From: Marimonas lutisalis
GTDB taxonomy: Bacteria; Pseudomonadota; Alphaproteobacteria; Rhodobacterales; Rhodobacteraceae
Reading direction: 5' to 3'
DNA length: 64,000 nt
Assembly: GCF_005434965.1 (NCBI RefSeq)
Contig: NZ_SKCI01000001.1
Span: 642,952-706,951 of the forward strand
The translations under genes were made by a program, and so were the position numbers. A model generated the notes under the pieces. It was not told the origin of the DNA. It searched no databases and saw nothing but the letters and a program-made list of their open reading frames with translations. Positions 16,001-25,635 of this stretch are shown here, piece by piece; position 1 is the stretch's first letter, and each line of letters opens with the position of its first letter.

Positions 16001-18991
16001 TTACGCGGCTGCCTTGCGCGGCTCGTTCGGTTTTGCCTTGTGCATGCGCGCAAGAAGCGCGCGGGACTCATGCGCCTTGAGGCAGGGCCGTGCCGTGGGA
16101 CCGTGCGCGGTGATGTCATCACGCAGGTCGGGATAGGCCGAAAAGATCTCGTCGTGCGCCTGGGGAACAAGGGCACCGAGGCTGAGGTCGCTGACGTGGA
16201 AGCTCTCGGTGGGGGCGCCTTCGGCATAGATCACCTGGTGGCGGTCGAACATCAGGTGGATATAGGTCACCTGTTCGGCCGGGGTGGGTTCGGCGCCGTG
16301 AAACTCGAGCATATGGGTGGCGGGCACGAAGACCTCGGCCTCGCCGAACAGGAGTTCGGCGCGCCAGTCGGCGATCATAATCCGGTGCTGGGGCGACACG
16401 GTAAGGGCGCGGCGCCCGCCAGTGAGTTCGGGGGTAAGCGTGATGGGGGCGAACCTGTCCAGTCCCGGCACGGTGGAGCGGCCGACCCAGCCCAGAGGTT
16501 GCGGGCCGTCGTCACGGGTAAGCACCAGATCGCCGGGGCGAAGCTCTTCGACCGGGCGATCGCCCTCAGGCGTGGCGATCAGCGCGCCGGGGGTGAAGCA
16601 GATGATGTTCTCGATGTTCGAGAAAGTGACGATCGTGCCGTCGAGCAGTTCGACCGTGCCGTTATAGGCGTCCGGGTCGGTGGTGGAGGCGGTGAAGCTG
16701 AGCGTGGTGCGGTCGGCGATGCCGTTGAGATCGAGCGTGTCGCCGCCCGGCTCGCCGATATTGCTGCCTTCGATGGTGATGGTGCCGCTGCCGGCCTCAG
16801 CCAGGTCGGTGAGGATGAAGAGGTCTTCGCCGTCGCCGCCTTCGGCGACGTCGCCCTGGGCGAGGTAGAAGACATCGTTGCCTGTGCCGCCGACCAGCGA
16901 GTCCGCGCCGGTGCCGCCGATCAGCGTGTCATTGCCCACCTCGCCGAAGATCGTGTCGGCGCCGGCATCGCCGATCAGGCTGTCATTGCCCGTGACTTCG
17001 GTCACCGCGTCGAAATGTACGTCCGAGATATAGATGCCATGGGTGCCGCCCTGGCCATTGGAATAGAAGATCTCGATCGAGGAGACGGGCCCGGCGATCT
17101 CGACTAGGGCCGAAGCGGCGGCGTCGGTTTCGGTTTCGTTGACGACGCCTGCGGTGATCGTATTGCCGGTGACGCTATCGGTTGCGCCCGGGGTGATCGT
17201 GACGGTGACCGGGTTGCCGTCGGCGTCATAGGCATTGACCGTGATGATATCGGTGTGGTTGCCGGAAAAGCCGTCGATGTCGTTGAGCCGGAACGAGACG
17301 TTTTCGACCTCGTCGAGCGCGGTGCTGCCCGTGGCAGCGGTGAAGTCGATGGTGATGTCGGCGGTTTCCGCATCGCCATCGCCGTAGACATAGGCCGAGG
17401 AATTCGCATCAAAGTCTTCGCCGCCCGTAACATAGGTGGGATTGGTGGAGACGTTGAAGGTGCTGTTGTTGTTGCCCGGATCGGTGAAGGAGACGGTGAC
17501 GTCAATTTCGCCGGTGTTCTGGGTGAAGCCGCCGGAAAGATCGGTGCCGGTGGCGCCCTCGTCCGTCCAATCGAGCACTTCCTGCGACAGGGGCGCCGTG
17601 GGGCCGTCGTAGTCGCCATAGATCAGATCGTTGTCGGCGCCGCCGTCGATCGTATCGTCGCCGCCTTCGCCAAAGATCGTGTCGTCGCCCGCGCCGCCCG
17701 AGAGGCTGTCATCGCCGCCTTCGGCCGCCATCGTGTCGAAATGCACGTCGCTGATCCAGAGCGCCTGGCCCGAGGCACCGCCGTTTTCATAGATCACCTC
17801 GATCGAAGCCACAGGCCCCGTAATCTCGACCAGGACCGAGCCATTGGCGGAAGCGGCACTATCGCTTGCAGCACCCGAGGTGATCGTGTTGCCCGAGATA
17901 CTGTCATCGCCGGCGGCGGTCAGCGTGACGGCGACGGGATTGCCGGCGAGGTCATAGGCATTGACGGTGATGATGTCCTGCCAGCCGCTCGAGTCGATAT
18001 CGTTGATCCGGAACGAGACATTCTCGGCCGTCGCTGCGAAGCCCGCGGTGGCGGGTTCGAAATCGATCCGGGTGGTGGAGGTGACGCCCGGGCCGCCGCC
18101 GGTAAGGTTGAGCGAGGAATTGGGATCGAAGCTTTCGCCAGGGGCGACATAGACCGTATCGGTGCTTTCCACCGTTATCCCGGTGGTCAGCGGCGTGGTC
18201 TCGAAGCTGACTGCGACATTCATGTCGCCGGTGTTCTGGGTGAAACCGCTGGAGATGTCGGCCTCGTCGGCGCCCGCGAGGCTCCAGTTGAGCGTTTCGG
18301 TGCCGGGGATGACCGTGGCTCCGCCGAAATCGCCGAAGATCAGGTCGGCGCCGTCTTCGCCGAGGATCGTGTCGTCGCCCACGCCGCCATAGGCGGTATC
18401 ATTGCCCGCGCCGGCCTCGATGCTGTCGGAAAAGATGTTCGCGCCTGCGCCGGGATCGTTGTCGATCTGGTCGGTGTCGGGGTCGAGGTAGCTCCCATCG
18501 ATCAGGTCGTCGCCGGAAGTGCCCGAAACGGTGCCATCCTGGAAGCCCGCGGCGAAATCGGTGGCGGAAAAGGCGATATCGCCCGCGGTGACATCAGGGT
18601 TGCTGTCATAGGCGAGGATTACGTAAGTGTGGCCGGGAACAAGGGGTATCTCGGAGAGGGTGTAATCGCCCGCCGCGCCGCCGGTTTCCACATCGAACTC
18701 GGCGATTTCGAAGATCTCGCCGGTGGTCGTGTCCTGCACGGTCCAAACGCGCTCGGCATCGACAGTTGTTCCGGTGGAGGTGACGCCGGCGATGCTGACA
18801 TCGGCGGTGGCGCTTTCGCCGCCGGCGTTGTCGTCATCAAGGGTCAGGCCTTCGGTCCCGCTTTCGGGGTCGTAGACGGTGGCGAGCCCGTCGGCCGTGG
18901 CCGGGCCGGAATAGGTAAACGTGCTGCCCGTGCCCGTCGGGATCACGCCCCAGGGATCAAAATCGTAAAATCGTACCGTATACGTCGCCAT
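16001..18991 (-). CDS. RTX repeat protein with C-terminal Hint domain
   Basis: The protein has 996 residues. The start at MATYTVRFYDFDPWG is preferred because GAGGAG lies upstream. Blocks of RTX nonapeptides (e.g. GAGNDTAYGGVGDDTILGED; SGGAGDDTIFGEGGDDTIDG) alternate with two copies of a module of about 190 residues (LNWSLAGADEAD...ISDVHFD and LDWTDEGATGTD...ISDVHFD). From about residue 797 there is a Hedgehog/intein (Hint_2) domain beginning with Cys in CFTPGALIATPEGDRPVEEL and including SPQHRIMI. Roseobacters have many such exported calcium-binding Hint proteins. Export by type I secretion and self-cleavage are inferred from family. Confidence 0.9.
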   Translation of the reverse strand: MATYTVRFYDFDPWGVIPTGTGSTFTYSGPATADGLATVYDPESGTEGLTLDDDNAGGESATADVSIAGVTSTGTTVDAERVWTVQDTTTGEIFEIAEFDVETGGAAGDYTLSEIPLVPGHTYVILAYDSNPDVTAGDIAFSATDFAAGFQDGTVSGTSGDDLIDGSYLDPDTDQIDNDPGAGANIFSDSIEAGAGNDTAYGGVGDDTILGEDGADLIFGDFGGATVIPGTETLNWSLAGADEADISSGFTQNTGDMNVAVSFETTPLTTGITVESTDTVYVAPGESFDPNSSLNLTGGGPGVTSTTRIDFEPATAGFAATAENVSFRINDIDSSGWQDIITVNAYDLAGNPVAVTLTAAGDDSISGNTITSGAASDSAASANGSVLVEITGPVASIEVIYENGGASGQALWISDVHFDTMAAEGGDDSLSGGAGDDTIFGEGGDDTIDGGADNDLIYGDYDGPTAPLSQEVLDWTDEGATGTDLSGGFTQNTGEIDVTVSFTDPGNNNSTFNVSTNPTYVTGGEDFDANSSAYVYGDGDAETADITIDFTAATGSTALDEVENVSFRLNDIDGFSGNHTDIITVNAYDADGNPVTVTITPGATDSVTGNTITAGVVNETETDAAASALVEIAGPVSSIEIFYSNGQGGTHGIYISDVHFDAVTEVTGNDSLIGDAGADTIFGEVGNDTLIGGTGADSLVGGTGNDVFYLAQGDVAEGGDGEDLFILTDLAEAGSGTITIEGSNIGEPGGDTLDLNGIADRTTLSFTASTTDPDAYNGTVELLDGTIVTFSNIENIICFTPGALIATPEGDRPVEELRPGDLVLTRDDGPQPLGWVGRSTVPGLDRFAPITLTPELTGGRRALTVSPQHRIMIADWRAELLFGEAEVFVPATHMLEFHGAEPTPAEQVTYIHLMFDRHQVIYAEGAPTESFHVSDLSLGALVPQAHDEIFSAYPDLRDDITAHGPTARPCLKAHESRALLARMHKAKPNEPRKAAA

Positions 18992-19255
18992 CGAACTGCT
19001 CTGCTCCTCGAGAGGCGCCTGGTCTTGTGCCAGGGTTGTCCCCTTGGCCTTGTTTCGGGCCGTTGTTTCCAAACGGGATACAAAGCGGGTGAGGCCGGAT
19101 TGCGCGCGGTTTTAGGAAAATTCGTGCCGAACTTGACGGATTGTCGCGGCGATGCGGACAATTCGAGGGAAAAGCCACGCATTTGCCCCAATCTGTCGGG
19201 ACAGCGCGAGGCGCGCCGGTTCATGGCGGGCGACACGGGGCAAGGCGGGGCCGGT

Positions 19256-20449
19256 TCAGGTCACGCGGGCGCGGGCCTTGTATTCGGGGTGGTCCCACAG
19301 GCGGTTCTGCATGATGTCGTGCAGGATTTCCGCGGCCGCGATCACGTCGGCTTCGTCGATGTAGAGCGGGGTGAAACCGAAGCGCATAATGTCTGGCGCG
19401 CGGAAATCACCGATCACGCCGCGGGCGATGAGCGCCTGCATCGCTGCATAGCCGTGCTCGAACCGGAAACTGACCTGGCTGCCGCGCTGGGCGGGATCGC
19501 GCGGGGTGGCAAGCGAAAGGTCGGGGCAGCGCGCCTCGACCTCCTCGATGAAGAGAGAGGTGAGGGCGATCGACTTGGCGCGGATGTCGTCCATCGTGGT
19601 CATGTCCCAGATGTCGAGCGCGGATTCGAGAGCGGCGAGGGCGAGCACCGGCGGCGTGCCGACCCGCATGCGTTCAATGCCCGCGCCGGGGCGGTAGCCC
19701 AGCTCGAAGGCGAAGGGGGCATCGTGGCCCAGCCAGCCCGAGAGGGCGGGGCGGGCGGCCGCGGCATGGCGGGGCGCGACGTAGATGAAGGCCGGCGCCC
19801 CTGGGCCGCCATTGAGATACTTGTAGGTGCAGCCGACGGCGAAATCGACGTTGGCACCAGAGAGATCGACCGGGGTGGCCCCCGCGGTATGCGCCAGATC
19901 CCAGACGGTGAGCGCGCCCACGGCGTGCGCTTTTTCGGTCAGGCGTTTCATGTCGTGCAGGCGGCCGGTGCGGTAATCGACCTCGGTGATGAGGGTGACG
20001 GCGACTTCGTCGGTGATGTTGGCCGCGACGTCTTCGGGGGCCACCACGCGCAGCTCATGGTCACGGCCCAGCGACTTGATCAGCCCCTCGGCCATGTAGA
20101 GATCGGACGGGAAATTGCCGCTGTCGCTGAGAATGACCTTGCGGTCGGGGCGCATGTCGAGCGCAGAGGCGAGCGCCTGGTAGACCTTGATGGAGAGCGT
20201 ATCGCCCATCACGACATGGCCCGGTTCGGCCCCGATCAGGCGCGCGATGCGGTCGCCCACGCGGGTGGGTTGCTCCATCCAGCCGGCCTTGTTCCAGCCG
20301 GTGATGAGCATCTCGCCCCATTCATCCTGCATGACCTGATCCATCCTGGCCGCTGCGGCCTTGGGTAAGGGGCCGAGCGAGTTGCCGTCGAGATAGATCA
20401 CGCCCTCCGGTAGGTGGAAAAGCGACTTGGTCTTGCGGAAATCGGTCAT
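19256..20449 (-). CDS. kynU: Kynureninase
   Basis: This PLP enzyme of 397 residues has the usual length. It cleaves L-kynurenine to anthranilate and alanine in tryptophan catabolism. Visible features are IYLDGNSLGPLP at the N-terminus, EVDYRTGRLHDM, VWDLAHTAGA (Asp contacting PLP), and the Schiff-base Lys in GCTYKYLNGGPGAPAF. Neither tryptophan dioxygenase nor formamidase is in the window. A small GGTGGGGT hairpin separates it from the upstream SDR gene. Confidence 0.95.
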   Translation of the reverse strand: MTDFRKTKSLFHLPEGVIYLDGNSLGPLPKAAAARMDQVMQDEWGEMLITGWNKAGWMEQPTRVGDRIARLIGAEPGHVVMGDTLSIKVYQALASALDMRPDRKVILSDSGNFPSDLYMAEGLIKSLGRDHELRVVAPEDVAANITDEVAVTLITEVDYRTGRLHDMKRLTEKAHAVGALTVWDLAHTAGATPVDLSGANVDFAVGCTYKYLNGGPGAPAFIYVAPRHAAAARPALSGWLGHDAPFAFELGYRPGAGIERMRVGTPPVLALAALESALDIWDMTTMDDIRAKSIALTSLFIEEVEARCPDLSLATPRDPAQRGSQVSFRFEHGYAAMQALIARGVIGDFRAPDIMRFGFTPLYIDEADVIAAAEILHDIMQNRLWDHPEYKARARVT

Positions 20450-20466
20450 GGTCTGGCGTCCGGCGT

Positions 20467-20490
20467 GGTGGGGTGAAACCCCACCCTACG
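20467..20490. repeat. Small dispersed hairpin, copy 1 (GGTGGGGT-GAA-ACCCCACC)
   Basis: An 8-bp perfect stem with a GAA triloop (20467-20485) is followed by CTACG. A near-identical hairpin followed by CTACGG is at 39518. This one sits between two minus-strand genes. It could serve as a terminator in either direction or be a REP-like repeat. Confidence 0.7.
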
Positions 20491-20507
20491 CCATCACGCG
20501 CGAAGGT

Positions 20508-21260
20508 CTAGACCTGACCGCCGGCGATGCGCACCTCGGTGCCGTTGGTGCTTTCGCTCAAGGGGTTGCAGAGCCACATGGCGGCGGCGGCGACCTCTTC
20601 GGGAGAGATCAGTTTCTTGTGGCGGTTCATCTGCACCATCATGTCGCGGGCCTCGTCTTTCGACACGCCGGCGCGGCTGGCGATGGCATCGGTGTTGCGG
20701 GTCACGATGGGGGTGTCCACGTAGCCCGGGCAGATCGAGTTGAACGTGTAGGGCTGGCCCAGGAAATCCTCGGCGAAGCTGCGGACCATGCCGATGACGC
20801 CGTGTTTCGAGGCGGCATAGGCGCCTGCGCCGGGCGTGCCGCGCAGGCCGGCGATGGAGGAAACGGCGATGACGCGGCCCCAGTCGGTCTGCGTCATCGA
20901 GCGCAGCGATTCGCGGATGGTGAAAAAGCAGCCGTCGAGGTTGATCGACATGATGCGGCGCCAGAGCTCGGTATCGGTCTTGTGCAGCTTGCGGCCTTCG
21001 GCGATGCCCGCGTTGGCCACGCAGACCTGGATGGGGCCGAGGCGGTTCACCGCCTCGTCGATCACGGTGGTGACCTGGTCTTCGTCAGCCACGTCCATCG
21101 CCATGGGGTGCATGCCGTCGACCGCCACCTCCTGCAGCACCGACAGGCGCCGCCCGGTGATGGTGACCTGTGCCCCCTCGGCCACGAGAGCCCGGGCGAT
21201 GGCGAGGCCGATTCCCGTGCCGCCACCCGTGACGAGCGCATGTTTTCCCTCTAGCATCAT
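20508..21260 (-). CDS. SDR-family oxidoreductase
   Basis: The 250-residue protein has TGGGTGIG at about residues 11-18, CVANAGIAEG, the catalytic Ser in VSSIAGLRG and YAASKHG. It resembles the 3-hydroxybutyrate/3-oxoacyl-ACP-reductase type of NAD(P)-dependent dehydrogenase. Position upstream of kynU on the same strand suggests possible co-transcription, though the hairpin between them may limit it. Two tandem start codons (21260, 21257) are possible. Substrate not predictable. Confidence 0.88.
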   Translation of the reverse strand: MMLEGKHALVTGGGTGIGLAIARALVAEGAQVTITGRRLSVLQEVAVDGMHPMAMDVADEDQVTTVIDEAVNRLGPIQVCVANAGIAEGRKLHKTDTELWRRIMSINLDGCFFTIRESLRSMTQTDWGRVIAVSSIAGLRGTPGAGAYAASKHGVIGMVRSFAEDFLGQPYTFNSICPGYVDTPIVTRNTDAIASRAGVSKDEARDMMVQMNRHKKLISPEEVAAAAMWLCNPLSESTNGTEVRIAGGQV

Positions 21261-21334
21261 GAACGTATCCTCCCTTTTCGGGAGAGCCTAGCGCAGGGAC
21301 GGTGGCGGGCAAGCGCGCCGTTCCGTCATTTCTG

Positions 21335-21364
21335 TAGACATTCATGAAGCTGAATTTGTATAAG
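21335..21364 (+). promoter_or_regulatory. Candidate sigma-70-type promoter
   Basis: TAGACA (21335-21340) and TATAAG (21359-21364) are separated by 18 bp in the AT-rich divergent gap between the SDR gene and the rhodanese gene. They lie about 25 nt before the rhodanese start codon region. Confidence 0.45.
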
Positions 21365-21389
21365 GTGCAATGACCGGAGGGGGCATGAC

Positions 21390-21812
21390 ATGATCGACAC
21401 CGCAAAAGCCATGGCCGTGCTGCTGTGCGCCGCGCTTCCGGCGCTGGCGCGCGCCGACGATCCGGTGGCCGAGGCGATCATCGACTACATGGATTTCGCC
21501 ACCGAGGCGGCGGGGATCATCCTGGCCCAGCAGATCGACGAAGAGGTGTTCAATGCCGCGCGTTTCGTCGATGTGCGCAGCGCGGATGAATTCGACGCTG
21601 GTCATATTCCCGGTGCGACGAATATCGAGTGGTGCGCGCTGCCGGCGCGGCTGGACGAGATACCGGAAAGCGGGATGGTCGTGTTCTACTGCAACACCGG
21701 CATGCGCTCGGCGCAGGTGACATTCGCGGCGCGGCTGATGGGGCGCGAAAACGTGCTGGTCCTGCAGGGTGGCATCAACGAGTGGCAGAATTCGGCGGCG
21801 TTCAAACCTTGA
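21390..21812 (+). CDS. Exported rhodanese-like protein
   Basis: The 140-residue protein has a signal peptide (AMAVLLCAALPALARADD) and one rhodanese domain. The domain has FVDVRSADEFDAGHIPGATN and the active-site loop YCNTGMRSAQV, with the sulfur-carrying Cys. It would act as a periplasmic sulfurtransferase; the acceptor is unknown. GGAGGGGG lies upstream of the ATG. Its stop overlaps the next gene's TTG as TTGA, so the two genes are coupled. Confidence 0.88.
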   Translation: MIDTAKAMAVLLCAALPALARADDPVAEAIIDYMDFATEAAGIILAQQIDEEVFNAARFVDVRSADEFDAGHIPGATNIEWCALPARLDEIPESGMVVFYCNTGMRSAQVTFAARLMGRENVLVLQGGINEWQNSAAFKP

Positions 21813-22261
21813 AGAGCTGGCTGGATATCCCGCCCATGTGGCTGGCGCTGTGCCTGGGAGCCGCCTGGTGGCAGGCGGCGCATTACCCGATGGGGCTGAG
21901 CTTTGGCGGGGCGCTGGCGGATTTCATCGGCGGCGTGCTGGTGGGCGCGGGACTGCTGCTGATGGCGCTGGCCTTCTACGAAATGCGCCGCCAGCGCACG
22001 ACGGTGATCCCGCATCGCGAGGCCAGCGCGCTCGTGCAGTCGGGGATATTTTCGCGCACGCGCAACCCGATCTACCTGGGCGATGCGCTGGTTCTGGCGG
22101 GGCTGATCATCTACTGGGACGCGGTTCTGAGCCTGCCGCTGGTGCCGATTTTCGTGTGGTGGATCGAACGGCATTTCATCATTCCCGAGGAAAACCGCCT
22201 GCGCCGCAAGTTTCGCGCCGATTTCGCGCGCTACAGCCAAAAGACGCGGCGTTGGGTTTGA
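21809..22261 (+). CDS. Isoprenylcysteine carboxyl methyltransferase-like membrane protein
   Basis: The 150-residue protein starts at TTG in a TTGA overlap with the rhodanese stop. Homologues usually begin KWLDxPPxWL, matching KSWLDIPPMW here, so TTG is preferred to ATG 21836. There are about four membrane segments. The methyltransferase signature is GIFSRTRNPIYLGDALVLAG, with the C-terminal RHFIIPEENRLRRKFRADF...YSQKTRRWV. Members are SAM-dependent membrane methyltransferases. The target is unknown in bacteria. Confidence 0.85.
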   Translation: MKSWLDIPPMWLALCLGAAWWQAAHYPMGLSFGGALADFIGGVLVGAGLLLMALAFYEMRRQRTTVIPHREASALVQSGIFSRTRNPIYLGDALVLAGLIIYWDAVLSLPLVPIFVWWIERHFIIPEENRLRRKFRADFARYSQKTRRWV

Positions 22262-22306
22262 CGATGGGGGACCGTGCCTGCATGGAGTGTTTTGCAAGTT
22301 TACGTG

Positions 22307-22327
22307 GCCGGAATGCGACATTCCGGC
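22307..22327. promoter_or_regulatory. Hairpin/palindrome upstream of pntA
   Basis: A perfect 9-bp inverted repeat (GCCGGAATG / CATTCCGGC) with a 3-nt centre lies 46 nt after the methyltransferase gene and about 108 nt before pntA. There is no T-tract. It may be the upstream gene's terminator or an operator for pntAB. Confidence 0.45.
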
Positions 22328-22434
22328 AATCGAAGATGCGGCGGAGATGTGCCATAACGGCGGTCAGCCACGCGTAAAGGAGCCATGCCCGGGGGGACAT
22401 GGCCGGAGAAGACGAACAAAAGGGAAGTGAAACG

Positions 22435-24006
22435 TTGATAATCGGAACGCCAAAAGAAGTCATCGAGGGGGAAGCGCGTGTCGCGATGACCCCGGACTCG
22501 GCGCTGCAACTGCAGAAGCTGGGCTATGAATGCATGATCGAAACCGGCGCCGGCGAGGCCGCCGGGTTTACCGACGCGGCCTATAAAGAGGCCGGGGCGA
22601 CGGTGAAGAAGACCGCCAATGCGCTTTGGAAAGATGCCGACATCATTGCCAAGGTGCGCATTCCCACCGACGAGGAAATGAAGCGCCTGACCAAGGGCAA
22701 GACGCTGATTTCCTTCTTCAATCCCGGCGGGAACGAGAAGGGCCTGGAAGAGGCCAAGGCCAAGGGCGCCAACGTGATCGCCATGGAGATGGTGCCGCGG
22801 ATTTCGCGGGCCCAGAAGATGGACGCGCTGAGCTCGATGGCGAATATCGCGGGCTATCGCGCGGTGATCGAGGCGGGCAACAACTATGGCCGTTTCTTCA
22901 CCGGGCAGATCACCGCCGCGGGCAAGGTGCCGCCGGCCAAGGTGCTGGTCGTGGGCGCCGGTGTCGCCGGTCTGGCCGCGATCGGCGCGGCCGTGAGCCT
23001 GGGCGCGGTTGTCTATGCCTTCGACGTGCGCCCGGAAGTGGCCGAGCAGGTCGAATCGATGGGCGCCGAGTTCGTCTATCTGGATTTTGAGGAGGAGCAG
23101 CAGGACGGTGCGGCCACCGGCGGGTATGCCAGCGTGTCGTCGCCTGAGTTCCGTGAGGCGCAGCTGGCCAAGTTCCGCGAGCTGGCGCCCGAAATGGACA
23201 TCGTGATCACCACCGCGCTGATCCCCAACCGCGAGGCACCGAAGCTGTGGCTGGATGACATGGTTAAAGCCATGAGGCGCGGTTCGGTCATCGTGGACCT
23301 GGCCGCCGAGAAGGGCGGCAACGTGGAAGGCACGGTGATGGACGAGAAGGTGGTCACCGACAACGGTGTCACCATCATCGGCTATACCGACTTCCCCAGC
23401 CGGATGGCGGCGCAGGCCTCGAGCCTTTATGCCACCAACATCCGCCACATGATGACCGACCTGACCCCCGAGAAGGACGGTCAGATCAATCATAACATGG
23501 AAGATGACGTGATCCGCGGCGCGACCGTGACCTATGAGGGTGACATCACCTTCCCGCCGCCGCCGCCCAAGGTGCAGGCGATCGCGGCGCAGAAGAAGCC
23601 CGAGGTCAAGGAACTGACGCCCGAGGAGAAGCGCGCGGCCGAAATCGCCGCCTTCAAGGCGCAGACCAAACAGCAGTTCACTCTGCTGGGCGTGGGTGGT
23701 GCGCTGATCCTGCTGGCAGGGCTTTATGCGCCGGCCAGTTTCATGCAGCATTTCATCGTCTTCGTGCTGGCCGTCTTCGTGGGTTTCCAGGTGATCTGGA
23801 ACGTGTCGCACAGCCTGCACACGCCGCTGATGGCGGTGACGAACGCGATTTCGTCGATCATCATCCTGGGCGCGCTGATGCAGATCGGATCGGGCTCGTT
23901 CCTGGTGATCCTGCTGGCCGCGGTTTCGGTTTTCATGGCCGGGATCAACATCTTCGGCGGCTTCCTCGTCACCCGGCGCATGCTCGCCATGTTCCAGAAA
24001 TCATAA
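22435..24006 (+). CDS. pntA: NAD(P) transhydrogenase subunit alpha
   Basis: The protein has 523 residues. The NAD(H)-binding domain I begins [20 protein letters not shown] and contains [17 protein letters not shown] and [13 protein letters not shown]. Four membrane helices at about residues 415-515 form part of domain II. With PntB it couples hydride transfer from NADH to NADP with inward proton flow in the inner membrane. I prefer TTG 22435 because family members start MxIGxPKE; the in-frame ATG at 22399 would add 12 residues and is an alternative. The gene precedes pntB by 13 nt. Confidence 0.93.
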   Translation: MIIGTPKEVIEGEARVAMTPDSALQLQKLGYECMIETGAGEAAGFTDAAYKEAGATVKKTANALWKDADIIAKVRIPTDEEMKRLTKGKTLISFFNPGGNEKGLEEAKAKGANVIAMEMVPRISRAQKMDALSSMANIAGYRAVIEAGNNYGRFFTGQITAAGKVPPAKVLVVGAGVAGLAAIGAAVSLGAVVYAFDVRPEVAEQVESMGAEFVYLDFEEEQQDGAATGGYASVSSPEFREAQLAKFRELAPEMDIVITTALIPNREAPKLWLDDMVKAMRRGSVIVDLAAEKGGNVEGTVMDEKVVTDNGVTIIGYTDFPSRMAAQASSLYATNIRHMMTDLTPEKDGQINHNMEDDVIRGATVTYEGDITFPPPPPKVQAIAAQKKPEVKELTPEEKRAAEIAAFKAQTKQQFTLLGVGGALILLAGLYAPASFMQHFIVFVLAVFVGFQVIWNVSHSLHTPLMAVTNAISSIIILGALMQIGSGSFLVILLAAVSVFMAGINIFGGFLVTRRMLAMFQKS

Positions 24007-24019
24007 GGAGGCCGGGGAT

Positions 24020-25453
24020 ATGGAATACGGTTTCACTACGGCAGCCTATGTGGTTGCGGCTGTTCTTTTCATCCTGTCGCTTGGTGGCCTGAGCGGGCAG
24101 GAAAGCGCGAAACGCGCGGTATGGTACGGCATTGTCGGCATGGCGCTGGCGGTGCTTGCCACGGTAATCGGGCCGGGCTCGGGGTTGTGGCTGTTGTCGC
24201 TGATCCTTGTTGCCGCCGGTGGCGTCATCGGGACCTACGTGGCCAAGCGCGTGCAGATGACCGAGATGCCGCAGCTGGTCGCCGCGATGCACAGCCTTGT
24301 CGGCCTGGCCGCGGTTTTCGTGGGCTTCAACGCCGATTTTACTATCAGCGCAGTACAGGCGGCGCAGGCCGCGGGCGAGGATGTGGTTGGCACCTTTGCC
24401 GATCTCGTGGCGCACAAGACACCCACCGAGATCAACATCCTGCGGGTCGAGCTGTTCCTGGGCATCTTCATCGGGGCCGTGACCTTTACCGGGTCGGTGA
24501 TTGCCTATGGCAAGCTGGCCGGCAAGGTGACCTCGGCCGCGGAAAAACTGCCCGGCGGGCATGTTCTGAACGCGACCGCGGCGATCGTCTCGCTGATCTG
24601 CCTGATCTGGTATTTCAACACCGGCGGGCTGCTGCCGCTGATCATCATGACGGTGATGGCGCTCTTCATCGGCTATCACCTGATCATGGGCATCGGTGGC
24701 GCCGACATGCCAGTGGTGGTGTCGATGCTGAACTCCTATTCGGGGTGGGCCGCGGCCGCGATCGGCTTCAGCCTGGGCAATGACCTGCTGATCGTCGTGG
24801 GCGCGCTTGTGGGCTCGTCCGGTGCGATCCTCAGCTACATCATGTGCAAGGCGATGAACCGGTCGTTCATCAGCGTGATCCTGGGCGGCTTTGGCGGTCC
24901 GGCGGGTGAGCAGATGGCGGTCGAGGGCGAGCAGATCGCCATCGAGGCCGATGGCGTGGCGCAGGCGCTGGACGAAGCCGACGAGATCATCATCGTGCCG
25001 GGCTATGGCATGGCCGTGGCGCAGGCGCAGCAATCGGTATCGGAACTAACCAAGCGCCTGCGGGCCAAGGGCAAGAACGTGCGTTTCGCCATCCACCCGG
25101 TGGCGGGCCGTCTGCCCGGGCACATGAACGTGCTTCTGGCCGAGGCCAAGGTGCCCTATGACATCGTGCTGGAGATGGACGAGATCAACGACGATTTCCC
25201 TGAAACCGACGTGGTGATCGTGATCGGCTCGAACGACATCGTGAACCCGGCCGCACAGGAAGACCCCAACAGCCCCATCGCCGGCATGCCGGTGCTGGAG
25301 GTGTGGAAAGCCAAGCAGGTCTTCGTGTCGAAGCGTGGCCAGGGCACCGGCTACTCGGGCATCGAGAACCCGCTCTTCTACAAGGAGAACACGCGGATGT
25401 TCTATGGCGACGCTAAGCAGAGCCTGGACAAGCTGCTGACGATGATCGACTGA
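24020..25453 (+). CDS. pntB: NAD(P) transhydrogenase subunit beta
   Basis: The protein has 477 residues. About nine hydrophobic helices (residues 5-260) complete the proton-translocating domain II. The NADP-binding domain III follows, with [36 protein letters not shown] and [18 protein letters not shown]. It works with PntA to supply NADPH. AAGGAGG precedes the start. A strong intrinsic terminator follows the stop, so pntAB ends there. Confidence 0.96.
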   Translation: MEYGFTTAAYVVAAVLFILSLGGLSGQESAKRAVWYGIVGMALAVLATVIGPGSGLWLLSLILVAAGGVIGTYVAKRVQMTEMPQLVAAMHSLVGLAAVFVGFNADFTISAVQAAQAAGEDVVGTFADLVAHKTPTEINILRVELFLGIFIGAVTFTGSVIAYGKLAGKVTSAAEKLPGGHVLNATAAIVSLICLIWYFNTGGLLPLIIMTVMALFIGYHLIMGIGGADMPVVVSMLNSYSGWAAAAIGFSLGNDLLIVVGALVGSSGAILSYIMCKAMNRSFISVILGGFGGPAGEQMAVEGEQIAIEADGVAQALDEADEIIIVPGYGMAVAQAQQSVSELTKRLRAKGKNVRFAIHPVAGRLPGHMNVLLAEAKVPYDIVLEMDEINDDFPETDVVIVIGSNDIVNPAAQEDPNSPIAGMPVLEVWKAKQVFVSKRGQGTGYSGIENPLFYKENTRMFYGDAKQSLDKLLTMID

Positions 25454-25475
25454 TCCGGTTGATCCAGAACGAGAG

Positions 25476-25507
25476 AGGGCGCGCCGCGGGTGCGCCCTTT
25501 TTCTTTT
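25476..25507 (+). terminator. Rho-independent terminator of pntAB
   Basis: A 7-bp stem (AGGGCGC / GCGCCCT) with a 9-nt loop is followed directly by TTTTTCTTTT. It lies 22 nt after the pntB stop. Confidence 0.88.
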
Positions 25508-25520
25508 GGACATGCGTTGC

Positions 25521-25556
25521 GGATGAGTATTTTTGGCAAGATGAAGCGACAGGTGC
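25521..25556 (+). repeat. Dispersed intergenic element, tail only, copy D
   Basis: ATGAGTATTTTTGGCAAGAT followed by GAAGCGACAGG matches the tail of copies A-C (GAGTATTT...CCAAGAAAGA) at most positions. Here the hairpin in front of it is the pntAB terminator rather than the C-rich-loop hairpin. Confidence 0.6.
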
Positions 25557-25635
25557 CGCAACGGCATTCGCGCTGCGCGTTGATCGCGGGGCGGCCATGG
25601 CCTAGCAATCGGGGCAACCGGACAGGAGACGAGCC

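Noticed and set aside
17255-20368. Plus-strand open frame of about 1037 codons opposite the RTX/Hint and kynU genes
   Set aside because: It crosses two well-identified minus-strand genes and an intergenic gap. Its low-complexity Gly/Ala/Arg/Val protein is the usual antisense artefact of GC-rich codon bias.
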